Origin: Begonia masoniana
Lineage: Eukaryota; Streptophyta; Magnoliopsida; Cucurbitales; Begoniaceae
Direction: 5' to 3'
Assembly (NCBI GenBank): GCA_022432975.1
Contig: CM039511.1
Span: 21,230,557-21,294,556, forward strand
DNA: 64,000 nt
In this document: positions 11,856-24,548 of the stretch, piece by piece
Layout: the number at the start of each line of letters is the position of its first letter
How positions within the stretch are numbered: the stretch's first letter is position 1
Notes under the pieces: model-generated
Database searches by the model: none
What the model was told of the DNA's origin: nothing
Seen by the model: the letters and a program-made list of their open reading frames with translations, nothing else
Made by a program: the position numbers and the translations under genes

Positions 11856-12879
11856 GGCTCTGCGGCAGAGATAGGCAGAGAATGGTGGAACAACAATTGA
11901 TTCTGTCCGTGAGTAGCTCATCGGTGACAGCGGGTCGAACAATTCTGAATACGGATGGCAATTTCATTCTGTGCGACGGAGAAAATCAGCGGCAGTGGCG
12001 AGGCTTCGTCGTTCTTCTAAGTGAATGATGAGGGCTCCTTCTTCGCAAAGAAGTACAGCAACTCTAAAGGAATTAAATTTCCCTTTTTCAAATTTTTTTT
12101 ATTTCCTTTCTCTAAATTTGCAATTTTTTTCTCAAAATTGTAAACCCGAAATTCATTTTGTACCTCCGATAAATTACATCTTGATCTTCAGAAACTTTCA
12201 ACTCTGCTCTTCTACCAATGGTTGAGAATCGAAAGCTAATAATTGAAAAAAAATAAATAAATGTGAAAACAAAGAGAAATTGATATGGAAACATCTTAAA
12301 CTACCACAAATCTTACAATCAATGCTAGATTGAAAAAATATCACGAGCTAATTCACTCGAAAAATAGAATAACTCTAGAGAGTATTTGTAATATTTGTTG
12401 TAAACGATATATGATGTTCCTCTCTTTTATCAAACCTTCTTAGTTATAATGCATTTTCCCCCACATCACACATAAATCGCTACCCAACATAACCATTGCA
12501 AAATATGCAGGAAACATCTTGTTCTATAGATTACAAGACTAATGCCTTGGTAGATTCCTTACATGATCAAAAGCATCTCATCACATTCTCCATCACTTAT
12601 CTAACTGAATAATTTTGCAAAATAATCCGTTTAAAAAAGGCAAATTAAAACCCAAAAAATATTACATCAGTATTTACTTCAATCATAAAACAATTGCCAA
12701 GTAAGTTAAAAGGAGTGAACTGAACTGAACTTATCACCTTCCTTTGCAGGAAAACAATGCAAATTCAACAAGCAAAGCTTTAAAAAAATTTAGGAGTCTC
12801 TTCTTCCCAACTACCCATCCTCCATCTACTTCTTGAAAAACCTAAACTCCATAGCTCAAGTCATAATTGAAAATCATTT
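11856..12879. other. Intergenic stretch, no gene recognised
   Basis: The first 250 bases are less AT-rich than their surroundings and could be a remnant of a gene or leader, but no frame gives a recognisable protein. The rest is AT-rich with no clear repeat ends. Confidence 0.5.
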
Positions 12880-13034
12880 GTAGAGATAAGTTCATGGTCC
12901 ACTCATATTCATATTATTGTTTGAGTCACGAAATTAAAATTGTACCTTGATTTTAATTAGTGAATTTCTCTTCTTTCTATATTTTTTTCTCATTTGAGTT
13001 TTTCTTTTCTCGATTTAGCTTTTGATTTTCAACA
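12880..13034 (+). repeat. 5' LTR remnant of copia relic C
   Basis: The end TTTTCAACA is followed by TTGATATG, which resembles a decayed TGGTATCA primer site. The segment matches the terminal part of the copy ending at 16623. Its start is not resolved. Confidence 0.5.
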
Positions 13035-13889
13035 ATTGATATGTAAACGAAGTCAAGAGTTTCTATACTCAATCAACGCATAATTTTTTTGGGGTTTGCG
13101 ATTTTTGTGCAAAAAGTTACAATTTTGAAAAAAAAAAAAAAACAGAGAGAAAGCCCTAGAGAAGACCTACCAGCGCCAAGTCTTTGCCAGATCAGTCCTC
13201 GATCAGCAAAGTGCAGCTAACGCATCAGTCGCACAGAAAAGTTGGTTATCCAGTTGAAGAATAACGATCATTCCTTTGTCAATGGCAACAACAATAGCTT
13301 GGTTCGAGTTCGTCGAGCCTTCGTCACTCCATCCATCGCTAGAACAACAACCGGCCGGTCTATCACACATCGTTAAAAGCAGTTGACAGCTTCTGCTTCT
13401 TTGAGCTTATCAGAATCCTACGATCTTTGCCAAGTTGTCCAAGTTTCGCTTGTCAGTTTGATCTGCATTGAAGTCAATCAAAATCTCTAATTTGCCGTTT
13501 CTAGCGATTCAACATAGATCTGTATCCGAGTTTTCTTTGCAGAATTTTCATGATTACTTTCTCTTGTTCTCAAAGGTGGAATATTCCTAAAATATCTTGA
13601 ATTTTCTATTTTTGAGGGCTTGAATTTTGGGTTTGGATAGTATTGAATATTCTGGGGGAATTTCTGAAAACATTTGGGGAGATGAGTCGTAGAAATTTGT
13701 TATCCCATTGTTGGATCGGAAATATCAAAGATAGAGATGTGAGATGTTCTTCCACATATAGATTTAGACTATGCTTTATTAGAGCTCGATAAAATGGCTT
13801 AATCACGGAATAAAGAGGAAAATATTTGAATGTATCAAAAATCTCTATCTTTGATCTATTTGTATATGTCAAATCAGATTTGAACACTT

Positions 13890-14790
13890 GACCGCATTTA
13901 AGGAGATATTTTCAGATTTTGAAACTATGGGATGATGATGATGATTTAAAGTTGATTTTACTTTGCTTGTCGTTAGCTTTTAATAGTACTTTAAGAAATA
14001 CAATCTTATATAGTAAGGAAAGTCTAATTCTGAAGATTAAGAGAAGATTAAATATATTATTGTTAGATCTGAGTTTCGAAGATAATGACTAGTCATTCGG
14101 GATAGAACAAGAAAGTCAAACAAATTTGTAGTAATGATGTTCAGAGTTCAAAGAACCGATAAAAATCAAGGAATCGTGGATAGAACCTGTTACTTTTGTC
14201 TAAAGAAGAAGTACATTATATCTGAATGTCAGACATTACGAAATAAGAGAGCTAATGAGAAGGAAAAATAGTTGATGAGTCCAATGAAATTGTTGTCGTA
14301 GAAGAATTAGACCATGGTAATGAAGATCTTTTAGTTGCGTCTAAAGGAAACTTACTCAAAGTAAAACAATGATTAGATTGTGGATTTAACTTGTTCATTT
14401 CATATATGTTACAATAGAGAAAAATTTCAATATATGTGAATATTTCAAAAGATTATGTGTTGATGGCTAATAATACTCCTTGAAAGATAGCTAATATTGG
14501 TACAAACATAATCATAATGTTTGATGTAGTTGTTTGGACACTGGTAATGTGCAAAACGTTCTCGATTTGAAAAAAAAAAAAAAAATTGATCTCATTGAGT
14601 ACTCTAGATTTGAAAGGGTACAAATATACTGTTGTAGGCGGAGTTGTTAAAATTAGCAAATGTGCTCTCGTCATGTTGAAGTAACACAAAAAGTCAATAA
14701 ATTTGTTAAGTGTTGTAGGGTTCTCCGGTTATTGGTAATAAGATTGCTAAGTTTGTTAATTCACATTACAATAGTTGTTTGAAAAGACTC
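13890..14790 (+). pseudogene. Copia gag-protease remnant of relic C
   Basis: Near 14187-14232 the translation reads CYFCLKKKYIISECQ. This is a copia CCHC knuckle (C-x2-C-x4-H-x4-C) with the histidine replaced by tyrosine. About 150 bases downstream (14375-14690) comes a decayed protease and pre-integrase region, with D-C-G for the usual D-S-G and a recognisable LISLSTLDLKGYKY segment typical of TNT1-like elements. Several stops and an A-rich slippage run near 14571 break it. The stretch upstream, 13920-14100, fits the end of the gag domain. Confidence 0.75.
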
Positions 14791-16249
14791 GTAAAAAATC
14801 AAGTCCTTAAGTGAAGTTTAAGGTGAGATCTGGATCTATATCAGAGCCAATAAGTCAGCATCGTACAGATGTTCAAGGTGATGTTGTCACTAAATCATCA
14901 CCAGTTTCAGTTTCACATAAAAATTCTATTGCAAAATGCAAAACTAAGAAGAATGTTAAAGCTCAGCAGCGATATGGTAAAACTAGTTCAGTGGGTTTAT
15001 GCGTTGTTGTGTTCGAGGATATCGATTACAATGAAAAGTCTTTCATATATTCAGACGTAGTTGATTTTGACTATTCAGATAGTTGCTCGAAAAGGTATGA
15101 TTTTTTTTTTTTTACTTTTGATGAAGCTTTCACAAGTTTTTTTTTTTGTACTTTCGAATGTAATAATGATAAGAGTCTATGAAGAAGAAGAAATTGACTA
15201 TAAAAATCTAAACTTTATGATAAGGATGGAAGTAGAACTATGGAAAAATAAAAGTTGATAGAACGAATTCTTTTTTTTTTTTTTACATGTAGGTTGAAAT
15301 GACTAAGATGAAGAAGAGATTGATAGTAGAATTTAAAGATAGTACATTGAATTGGTCGAGCCAAAGCTGTTATACCAAATAATGAAAACCACGATTATTG
15401 AAAAATTCGGGACCTTTCAACAAGCAGAATATTCAAACGTGTGATTCAAGAAAAGATAGAAGAACTATACCTCAATCGATCTTGTTGATGGAACTTTAGT
15501 TATCAAGATAAAAGCTTGATCCGTCGGTAAGAACCAAGTTATCAAAGCAAGATCTTTCAAATTTAACTTAAAGATGATCGAGATTTGTGAAATCCTATCT
15601 AAACAAAACTTACGTTTTGTATTCCAACCCTAATGTCGAATATGTTTTATCTTTAAATAGGCTACAATTTTTAATAAAATAATACTACAGTATTCTAAAT
15701 ATCACTAACTAAAAGATAATGATAAACTTGATTTAAAATAAAAGAAATCGCATGACTATATTGCATTTCACATTTTAACTTTGTTTGAATGTGATTTGCT
15801 AGATTTGTGTGTGCTTGGTCAAATGACTTAATCTCCTACGTGATTTTCTTGCATGTACATGACGCATGCGACATTTAAATGATTACATATGATCTTTTAA
15901 TGAATGCATGTGCGTTGCGGCCTCTCTTGATCTTCATGAATATTCGGTCTCCATTGCCTCCACTTGATCCTTTTCAATTCTCAACACATTTAGTAACTTT
16001 GAATTAAGTTGTGAAGTCTCTTTCTCTTAGATCTCTAAAATTAATCCATGTAAAGTCTCACGCATCTTCTTAGTTATTGATCGGGTCATCAGGCCGCTGA
16101 TGTCTACACATGGATCCTTGCTCTTGGACTTGGGCTTAGTCGCTCTGCAATCAACATCACCAAATGTGATTTCTTCTCGAGTAGATCAGTTTCAGATAAT
16201 AAGTTGGCCTTGGAGGGGCTTTTGTGATTTCTTCTAGAGTATGTTAATT
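14791..16249. other. Unassigned interior and flank of relic C
   Basis: A 123-codon open frame at 14811-15182 has no recognisable domain and contains homopolymer runs (T11, T10), so I do not call it a gene. The rest, to 16249, holds no recognisable coding sequence. Confidence 0.4.
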
Positions 16250-16389
16250 TGTTGGAGTTTTGTAAATTTGTTATTTGCATCGGAATTTCTTTAAACATGA
16301 AAATTGTAAGAGTTTAATATTTGGATTCGTTTTGGATTAGGCCAACCTGCTTTTGGATATCTTATGCGGAATTCTTATTAATGTAGAGA

Positions 16390-16623
16390 TTGTTAAAATT
16401 TGATATGATCCGATTCTACTTGAGCCAGGTTTGGCTCATATTCAATATTAAAAATTTTATGTTACTTTGTATATTGTTGTTTGAATCCTAAAATTCAAAT
16501 TGTACTTTGATTTTTATTGGTGAATTTTTCCTCTATCTTTGATTTTTTTTCGTAAGTATTTCTACGTAAATCTTAGTGTACTTATTTTTCATGTATTTTC
16601 CTTTTCTCATTCAAATTCCAACA
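16390..16623 (+). repeat. 3' LTR remnant of copia relic C
   Basis: The segment is preceded by GTAGAGAT, which resembles the copia polypurine tract GTGGAGAT. It starts TGTTAAAATTTGATATG and ends TTCCAACA. It matches the end of the 5' remnant. A second possible start, TGTTGGAG at 16250, cannot be excluded. Confidence 0.5.
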
Positions 16624-16939
16624 ATTGAAAAATTGCTACAAATAATAAAACAACTAGCAATTAGCCCAAAAATTATATCTACAATGATGATATTATTTTA
16701 GTTCTTATACTTAAATATTTCAATCTAGTAACATATTCATAATTTCATTTTTATTTTTAAAAATTTAATAATTGTACCATCTATGCAATTTCAATAACCT
16801 GTAATGCTAATGTCATATTATATATATAAATATAATAAAATAAGCAGATAGTGTGTCAAAATTTCTCCACAGGGTAATTTTCTCGCCGTCCAGACAGATC
16901 ACCGGGCAAAAGACTTCCCCGCCGTTGAAAGAAATCCGA

Positions 16940-18760
16940 TCAGCAGCTCAGCGCCTCGTACTTTACCGAAATCGGGCGGTTAAACCCAACTTGCGAAAGT
17001 AAATTTCCGACGATCGTAAGATCTCGGCAAAATACTCCTTGAAAAGCAGACGGATTGGAAGACTTAATTCCCGACGACATTTTCCGATTACGTCTTGGAA
17101 TCAATGGCGTTTCCGATTTCATCTCCATTCGCTGCACTCGAATTGCTGCCATTGCCTCTTTCCTCCTCTTCTCTGCCTTCTCCTCCTCCATAATCATAAC
17201 CATTACACTGGAATAACCTCTCTGCAGCAATTTATACAAAAACAGAGCCGATAATTTGGCCCGGTCTCTCACTGAATCGTAATCTTTTTCACTACCCAGC
17301 TCGCACCGATCGATAAAAGTGGCTGATTTTTCCGGCTTGTGCCGCAGACATAAAACCAAATGTGCTCGTTCTAGCTCCGATCGCGTGCAACCTCGTCGTA
17401 ATCCCATTAAAGCATAGTAATCGACATTCCGATTTCCTTCTGAAGAAATTCTTCTTTTCAGTTCTTCAATCTTGCAAGATAATGCGCAGAGTTTTCCAGG
17501 AATCTCGGCGTACGGGAGATTTTGACGTTTCCAGACGGGTCCTGCTAGTTTTCTGTCTCTTAAAATTGAATTGTAGAGGAGCTTCAGATGTTCGAGGTCG
17601 TGTAAGCAATCAGGAAAACATTGAATCGATTCAAAAAGCGAAGCTCTGGTTTCTAGGGCTTGAGTTGAGCTGGAATCGAGGGCTAGAGTCCGATTACAGT
17701 CCGCGATTGAATCTGCATTTCTTCCGGCCGATAAGTACGCGGCGGCGCGATGCATGAAGCATTCCGCGAGAAATATTTGAGGAGATCCACGCCGGCTGTC
17801 GATAATCTTTGTCAAGTGCCGTATGGCCTCGGAGTACAGTCCAGCGTCTAGGGCAGCCAACGCGGCGGTTCTGCGTCGAATCAGGAGCTTAATGTGGCTG
17901 AGAAGGTTTGTAAGGTTTTCGATTTCCCCAGCACTCGAAATGAAACCTGTTTGTTGTCGACCGGAGAAGGAGAAGCTATCTTCCGACCGTCGTTTGCTTT
18001 CGCGACGGAATGCAGCGGAAGCGAGCCGCTTGCCAGTCTGGAGAAGAATCATCGCATCCTCCATTAAACCTAAATGACAGCAAGCTTGGCCAAGAACGGC
18101 AAATCTGTGCAAAAAAAAGGATCAAAAGATCAGATTGAGTCTACAAATCCAGGCAAAAGAAAAAAAATCAAAAGAAAAAGAAGATAGCTCGGGCTAACCT
18201 CCATTGCTGCTCCTCGCAGTTTTGCCAAAGGCCCGTCAATACCGTCTTCTTCAGCTTCGATACCGAGAAACACTTGGAAGAAAAAGAAGGATCATCGCGA
18301 TTCAAATGCTCCGCCAGAAGCAGTTGCGAAGATTCATCGGAAGTGGCGTTATCGTCAACTATTTTCAGACTGGGAAGATAATCTTGCAGCATATCAGCGA
18401 CGTCTCCGAACCGCCGGAGCAGGAGCAGAGACTGAGCTTTAAGCTCGAGAGCATGATCGAGCCTAGGTGAAAGAAGAAGAGCCGCATCGAGAAGGTTCAG
18501 AGCCAAAGCAACATCTTTCTTTTCCCGTGTTGCAAGTAGATTAATGGCGTCTCTTACATGCTTCTCCGCAATCTGTAATGGCCATCAACAAAGACGTTTG
18601 AAGCAGAGTAATGGGGATGAAACAGTAGAAATAAGAGAATCAAAGGAATTACCTTTCTCTTGCTAACCCACCAACATTTCTGGTCGCTGACGGGGAGAAA
18701 TGGAGAAGAAACAGCCATGGCAGCGGAACTCGCAGAAGACGAAGAGGAAGAACCCACCAT
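16940..18760 (-). CDS. TPR protein with degenerate J-like domain (3 exons)
   Basis: Exons on the minus strand are 18760-18653, 18572-18199 and 18104-16940, all with GT..AG introns and consistent phase, giving 548 residues. The serine-rich N-terminus is low complexity. Residues about 37-340 are helical TPR-type repeats, clearest at 248-318 (GLYSEAIRHLTKII and AYLSAGRNADSIADC). A J-domain-like segment starts at about 389 (DYYALMGLRRGCTRSELERA), but the HPD triad that activates Hsp70 is replaced by HKP at about 416. It resembles plant TPR/DnaJ-like proteins and is probably a scaffold or co-chaperone-like protein that cannot stimulate Hsp70 normally (inference). The start is ATG 18760; ATG 18718 in the same frame is an alternative. 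The intact long frame and clean splice sites indicate a live gene. Confidence 0.88.
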
Positions 18761-18896
18761 TATAAGGCTACCCTCTTTCTCTCTCACTACCAATAGAGAG
18801 AGAGAGACTAGACGGAGAAGGAAAGAGAGGGAAAGTGGAAATCCAAGAAAGAGAATTGGAACGTATAAGAGAATTTTTAAAAAATCAGATTTTTAA

Positions 18897-19190
18897 TTAC
18901 AGGTTGGCATTAACATTTGTGTTAGGTCGTCTGGTCAACATCATCAACTTTGACAATTATTTTTAAAACAACAAAAACATTCGTTGAATCCGACGCTTAA
19001 AACAACGTTGAATGATTTAATTATTAAATTATTTTTTACTTGAACTAATCATGTGGTGTCCAATCACAAGTTCGTTCTAGAATGATTAGAGTTCCCTTTG
19101 TTCTTTTAAAATACTTATTAACTGTGTTAAATAATAATTTATATAATAATTTTGGTTGTGTTGGTAAATTTCGATTTGGGTCATACGTCA
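18897..19190. other. Intergenic, upstream side of the TPR gene
   Basis: AT-rich sequence that includes the presumed promoter of the minus-strand TPR gene. I see no reliable TATA box or other site. Confidence 0.4.
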
Positions 19191-19193
19191 TAA

Positions 19194-19870
19194 AACGCAT
19201 TACTAAGTATTAATTACGCATCTTTGAAAATTCTATAGTTCTCAAAACACGTCGTTCTCATCACTTTAAGTTAAAATTTCAAAGATAAAATTGATAACTT
19301 ATGTTCTAACTACAAGTCCAGTAACAGTCAAGCTCATTTTTCTGATAGCTTAAGTTTTGTCGAAAAAAATCGATTGAAATCAAGTTTCATATATTTCATC
19401 AAATGTGTTACTAAGTCTTAATTATGCGTCTTTGAAGGTTCACGGGTTATCGGGTTCTCAATACAAGTGGTTCTCATCAGTTCAAGTTAAAGTAGTGAAG
19501 ATGAAATAGATAACTTAGGTTCTAATTACAAGTTTAATAATGGTCAACCTCATTTACTTGATAACTTTAATTCTGTCGAAAAAAAATCGATTGAAGTCAA
19601 CTTTTTATACTTCATCAAATGCGTTATTAAGTTTTAATTACACGTACTTGAAGATTCGTGGGTTCTCAATACACGTAGTTCTCATCATTTTAAGTTAAAA
19701 GCTTAAAGATGAAATGAATAACTTAGGTTCTAACCACAAATCTCGATCAACCTCATTTGCCTAATAGCTTCAATTATGTCAGAAAAAATCGATTGAATTC
19801 AAGTTTCTTATACTTTATCAAATGCATTACTAATTCTTAATTATGCGTCTTTAAAAATTCTCAGTTCTAC
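19194..19870. repeat. Satellite-like tandem repeat, ~208-bp period, ~3.3 copies
   Basis: A block resembling AATGCGTTACTAAGT-CTTAATTA(C/T)GCGTCTTTGAA recurs at about 19194, 19402, 19618 and 19821, giving spacings of 208, 216 and 203 bp. Other landmarks repeat in register: GTTCTCATCA, GATAACTTAGGTTCTAA, and a GTCGAAAAAAATCGATTGAA box. Copies are diverged by substitutions and small indels, so the array is old. Confidence 0.85.
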
Positions 19871-22800
19871 GTACAAAAAATTAAATATTATAATATATTA
19901 AATTAATTATATTTTAATTACATAATTTATTATTTAACATGAGTATTTAAATTAATCACATCATTATTGTTCAAAAATTCACGATTTTCAGAGGATAGAG
20001 AGGGAGAAGGGGGGGTGAATCCATGAGCTGGCAGTAACAGAAAACACACTTGATTCTGATTCTCGACATCACTGTCGGATTGCAACTTAGCCTATAACCC
20101 TAACATAAAGCAACCAGCCCCGTAGGAAGTAGCTAGCTCTTGCCCATAAAATCAATATTCAAAACTCTCTCTCTCTCTCTAGGACATTAACTATTTCGCC
20201 GACCACTTCATTTTCTAGGGTTCAATCTTTCCGGCCGACAGAGAATTAAGGTGTTATAGATTTAGATATAGTAAAGACAGCTATAAATTATAATCTTTGA
20301 GCGTTGACGTGTTGACTGATTGATTTCATTTACTCCATTCACAAATAATGTTTTCATCCTCTAGAGATTGACTGACCGTCAAGATTTAGATGTAAAAAAA
20401 GAACTAATTAATTGATTATGATCTTACCCTTTATAGTATATGATTACTCCAACCACATCCCTTCATCTTCCATAAATGTGGGAGTTTAATTGAGGGGGAT
20501 CTAAATGGGTACGGAGTAAATAAAGAAAAGTTATTTTATTACTTGGAAGAGAGAAAATGAATAATGCTTGTTTCTTTGTGTGTTGGAGGGAATTTTGCTT
20601 TGCTTTGCTTTTGAGTTCATCCACCTTTATAATTGAATGCACGTGAAATGAGCATAACATAGATTTGGCTTAAAGGCTCTCTAAATGCCCTATCCATTCC
20701 ACATCTACTTCTTCCCCCCACCAACTAAAACAACTACATCTACTATTCCTTGCCATTTTTTCTATCTGGCTTCGACACCAAGGATTGGTTTGATATAATG
20801 TCATAGATATACTGTGGAGTCCTTCGGTACTCTCAGTACAATATTGTCTACTTTGAGTTGAAAACTGCACATATTTATTTTTAAAATTAGCCAAATACTC
20901 GTTATATTAAGTAAGAAGAACTATCACAATCAATAAAATATTAGAGTCGTGTTGTCACAGAACAAACTGCCATATGTACATTATAACTATAATTGTACGA
21001 ACTCAATTAAAATTAGTTAAATAGGAACTATATTATTGGGATTGGAATATACTAAAGGATGTAGGTCAGCCTCAAATGCCTAATCAGGCAAAGACAGAGA
21101 TGTAATTGCTTTGTTTTGCTATAGTTAAAATGACAAAAATTATGGTTCTCATTTCATAAGCAAGTTTTGTACTCTCTTGTCTTCCATAATTGAAGGAAAA
21201 CAAGATTTTGATCTAAAAGAAAAACTTATTAAAATGAAAGATCATACGCGCACGATCGCTCCATAAATTTATTTTAACGGATTCAATCATATTTATTCTT
21301 AATAACACGGCACAGGAAATTATATATTAGAAAACTTATGCAACGGAGATTTTACAAGATTATCTTCGATGTTTTAGAATCCAAATATTGTGTCCAAATT
21401 TAAGTTTATGATAAAAATAACAAAATATCATAGCTTAGCATTTTATGACTCATAATTCCGTTGTCGCGTGACTATATATTGTGATTTTTCTTAAATTCGT
21501 GGAATTAAAAACTCCATGGAAAGCTTACGAGGTTAGGGGGCCACCAATGGACCAACACACTTAAGCTTATGTTTCTTTCATTGAAATGGATGCAGCTTCC
21601 ATACAGCTAGGCATCTAGTTGTAACGCCCTCCACAGCTGTCTTGGTGCTTAGTTTGAACATCAATATTCTAATGATTTCCACAATCAAGTGAAACACAGG
21701 TCGTGGGCAACGAAGAAATCGTCTACTTCTATACCACATAAGACGATTATAACGTAGTCGTTAATTACTAAAGGTAGGGGAAAACCATACCAAACCGCAG
21801 TTTGAACCTCAAACGGCGGTTTCATCTTGATTTGGTCATTACTCTTATAGGAACTACAGTGTCATGGTTTGGTTCACGGTTTTAAGGATCTAAAATCGTG
21901 AAAAGCCAAACCAAACAATGAGTAAAAAACCGACCCAAATCCAGTTTAGACTCGGCTCAAAACCCAAAAACAAGCAATATTCGGTTCTAGGCAAAACGGG
22001 ACAAAAGCTGTTCATGCCAAGCCCTATTAATTGGGTATCATCAACAAATAACAATGAACTGTTATTTATTTTGTTTCATAATCAATAAATATTGAAACAA
22101 TGATCGATTAAATTCATACTTGTAGGAATGGAATTGATTGGTTAGAGGAGGAATGAATGTTCATGTGATCAAGTGTATGTGCTTTTAAATGGATAGGTCC
22201 ACATGTGAAGAAGAAGAGGGAAAGAGTGAAGCGAAGAGGATAAAACAATAAAGAATGATGGAATCCAAAGAATCACTTCAAAACGAAGATGGAATTAAAG
22301 AGCTTTGCTCAAGTTCTTGGGAAACCCAGAGCAGCTATTTAATGTCTCTCACACATTGGAGAGGCTGCTGGCTGACACTGACACAGGTATAATTTTGGAA
22401 TCATTTTTCGAGCCCAACCCTCTCCCTCTTTTTCCCCAGTTCACCATCCTAGTTCTTTTTATATATACACATATTTTAATTCTTTTAAATGCTAAAGTAT
22501 GACAAATGGTAGAATAATACTCTATTCTTGTATGTTTCCCTCTTTAATTTGTAAAACAATTCTTGGTGATTGTTGTTGATATTAATTTTCTTTCAACATT
22601 TTGATTTGTTTTATTTTAGTTAAATAATTTATATTTTTACTCTTATTTATTATTTTAATAATGTATTCCTACATGATTTGCATATTCTTTGTGCACTTTA
22701 AATTTACTAATTTAGGGTGAAATGCTTATAAACTTATAAATTTAGGAGTCAAGAGCAAGCAAATTATTGAACTTTTTTGTTTATGTTTAGGGCAATCATC

Positions 22801-23115
22801 AACTAAGTCCATGCTGTTAAGGATACCATTAATGCAAACACTTTTCTTTCTTTTTTTTTTTCACGTGACGGTTTCTATATTCTTTGCTAAGCGATTTTCT
22901 TAGAGAAGAAATTGCAATTGTGGCAAAAAGACGATTTTCATGTCTCAACCTCTAGTTCTTGTAATCGTCACAAAAAATCCTTTAAATATCGTCTCCTTGC
23001 AAAAAACACAACTTCTTCTTTATAGAAATTGTTCAACAGAGAACATAAAATACATCGCTTAAAAAAAAAGTGACTGCAATGACAACCCCTCTAATGATTG
23101 CGACATAGTTGTTGG
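19871..23115. other. Long intergenic stretch, no gene recognised
   Basis: AT-rich DNA with a short CT run near 20166-20180. A segment at about 21785-22010 carries repeated AACCAAACC, GGTTTGG and CGGTT motifs, as seen near the ends of old hAT-type elements, but no boundaries can be drawn. The small open frames have no recognisable domain. Confidence 0.45.
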
Positions 23116-23372
23116 TAAAGTGTAATTTGACCCCTATAACTAGATAAAAAGGACAATTTACACCGTAAACTCAGATAATGGTACCAAAACAACCTTAATG
23201 TATTGATATTTGATAATGGGCAATTCACCCCTTACCGTCCTATTTTCTGTTAAAATGATACGTTTTCGTCACGTGCCTTATTTTACTTCCAAAAATACCC
23301 TTGATGTCGCTTTGTTTCTCTCTTCTACCCTCGCTCTCTCCCTCACTCTCTTCCATTTCCGCCGTTGTTTTA
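23116..23372 (+). repeat. Left inverted arm of element D
   Basis: Matches the reverse complement of 28711-29103 through a series of conserved blocks. The arm begins TAAAGTGTAATTTGACCCC. Confidence 0.75.
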
Positions 23373-24067
23373 CAGAAAAAAACTTCACATTTCTGAAGAG
23401 AAGTAAGGCCAAAATTTTTGCCGAATCAGGTTGAGAAGAGTGGAAAAAAAAGGGGTTACCAAATATCATTTTTTCCTCTCGTTCATATTGAAATTTATTG
23501 AAAAAAATCTCAAGCCACCAAAGAAAGACACGAAAAAGACAGTGAAGATGGAGAGAAGTCGAGAGTTGCAGAAGCAAGAAGTGAAGATTTGTTCATTCCT
23601 CTGTCTGCTGAGAAAGAGCTAGAAGCTACAGAGAAAATGCACATCATTCTTATTGTTTCTCTCTCTAAAAGTCCTGCAATTGTCTCTACAGAGTGCAAAA
23701 AATGGAAGCTGGTCTCCGATTTTGCCAACCTTCAATCGCTTCGCAACTTCTACTTGCAGATTTACATAATTTAACTATCCAATTTTCTCTTATTCTCTTC
23801 ATTTCTTTCGCTTACTTTGACTTGAAAGTTACCAGAGTGGGAGGTTAAACTTACTAAGTTAAAATCGATAACAGTTTCAAATTACACAAGTTTTCTGGAT
23901 TTCAATACAAGGCAAGATGTGAAGAGAGAAGTTAAGAATAACATGATCATTACAAGAACCAAAACCCATATGTACAATGATATTTCCTCATTTAGTGGAA
24001 TACCCAAATCTCGTTCAAACTCCATTAATCCAAGTTTACAAACAGGCAGGAATCAATCATTTTCTTA
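23373..24067. other. Left interior of element D
   Basis: Probably the 3'-untranslated and downstream part of the captured LHCA4 gene, because it continues the minus-strand gene copy across the Harbinger insertion. No coding domain is recognised in it. Confidence 0.45.
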
Positions 24068-24548
24068 GACCATCTCCAACCCAAAATGCCAAAATGCTAT
24101 TTTTTTATACCAAAATAGCATTTTGCATCACTAAACAGTAATTTCATCTCCAACCCAACTCTATTGTTTATACCAAAAAGAATATTCTTACACATTCTTT
24201 CACACTATAATTTATATATCAACCTCTATATTTTAATATTGTACCAATTGCTCATACTCAAATTTAACATTTATTCACATAAACCGATAATATATAAATT
24301 AATATATATATAAATTATTTCTTTTTAACACATGTTAATTTAATCTAGAAATTTATGACCAACAAAGATATATATATTAGCATTACCACTCATAATAAAC
24401 AAAAAAAAAACAACTCAAACTTAATTAAAAAGAAAAAGAAAAAGAAAAAGAAAATTACAAGTGCATAAAAAAATACAACTAAAATATAAAAAAAACTACA
24501 AGTGCATAAAAAAAATCCAACTTAAACATAAAAAAAAACTATATATAT

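Larger units (their letters stand above)
12880..16623 (+). mobile_element. Decayed Ty1/copia relic C
   Basis: Two similar segments (about 12915-13034 and 16470-16623) contain the same run of landmarks: a TTGTTTGA start, a GTAC(C/T)TTGATTTT box, a TTTTTTC tract and an end in (T/C)CAACAATTGA. They fit the ends of a pair of short copia LTRs. Between them lie remnants of gag (zinc knuckle) and protease near 13.9-14.75 kb in the correct order. Integrase and reverse transcriptase are not recognisable, so a large internal part is missing or scrambled. Both outer boundaries are approximate. Confidence 0.65.

Noticed and set aside
14811..15182. 123-codon frame in copia relic C
   Set aside because: Contains homopolymer runs and matches no copia domain or other family I recognise.
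17039..18077. Plus-strand frames opposite the TPR gene
   Set aside because: They are shadows of the minus-strand exons. The minus strand has splice sites, domains and a full-length frame.
21590..21660. Possible microRNA or gene remnant around ATGGATGCAGCTTCC
   Set aside because: No matching arm for a hairpin and no known mature microRNA recognised by eye.
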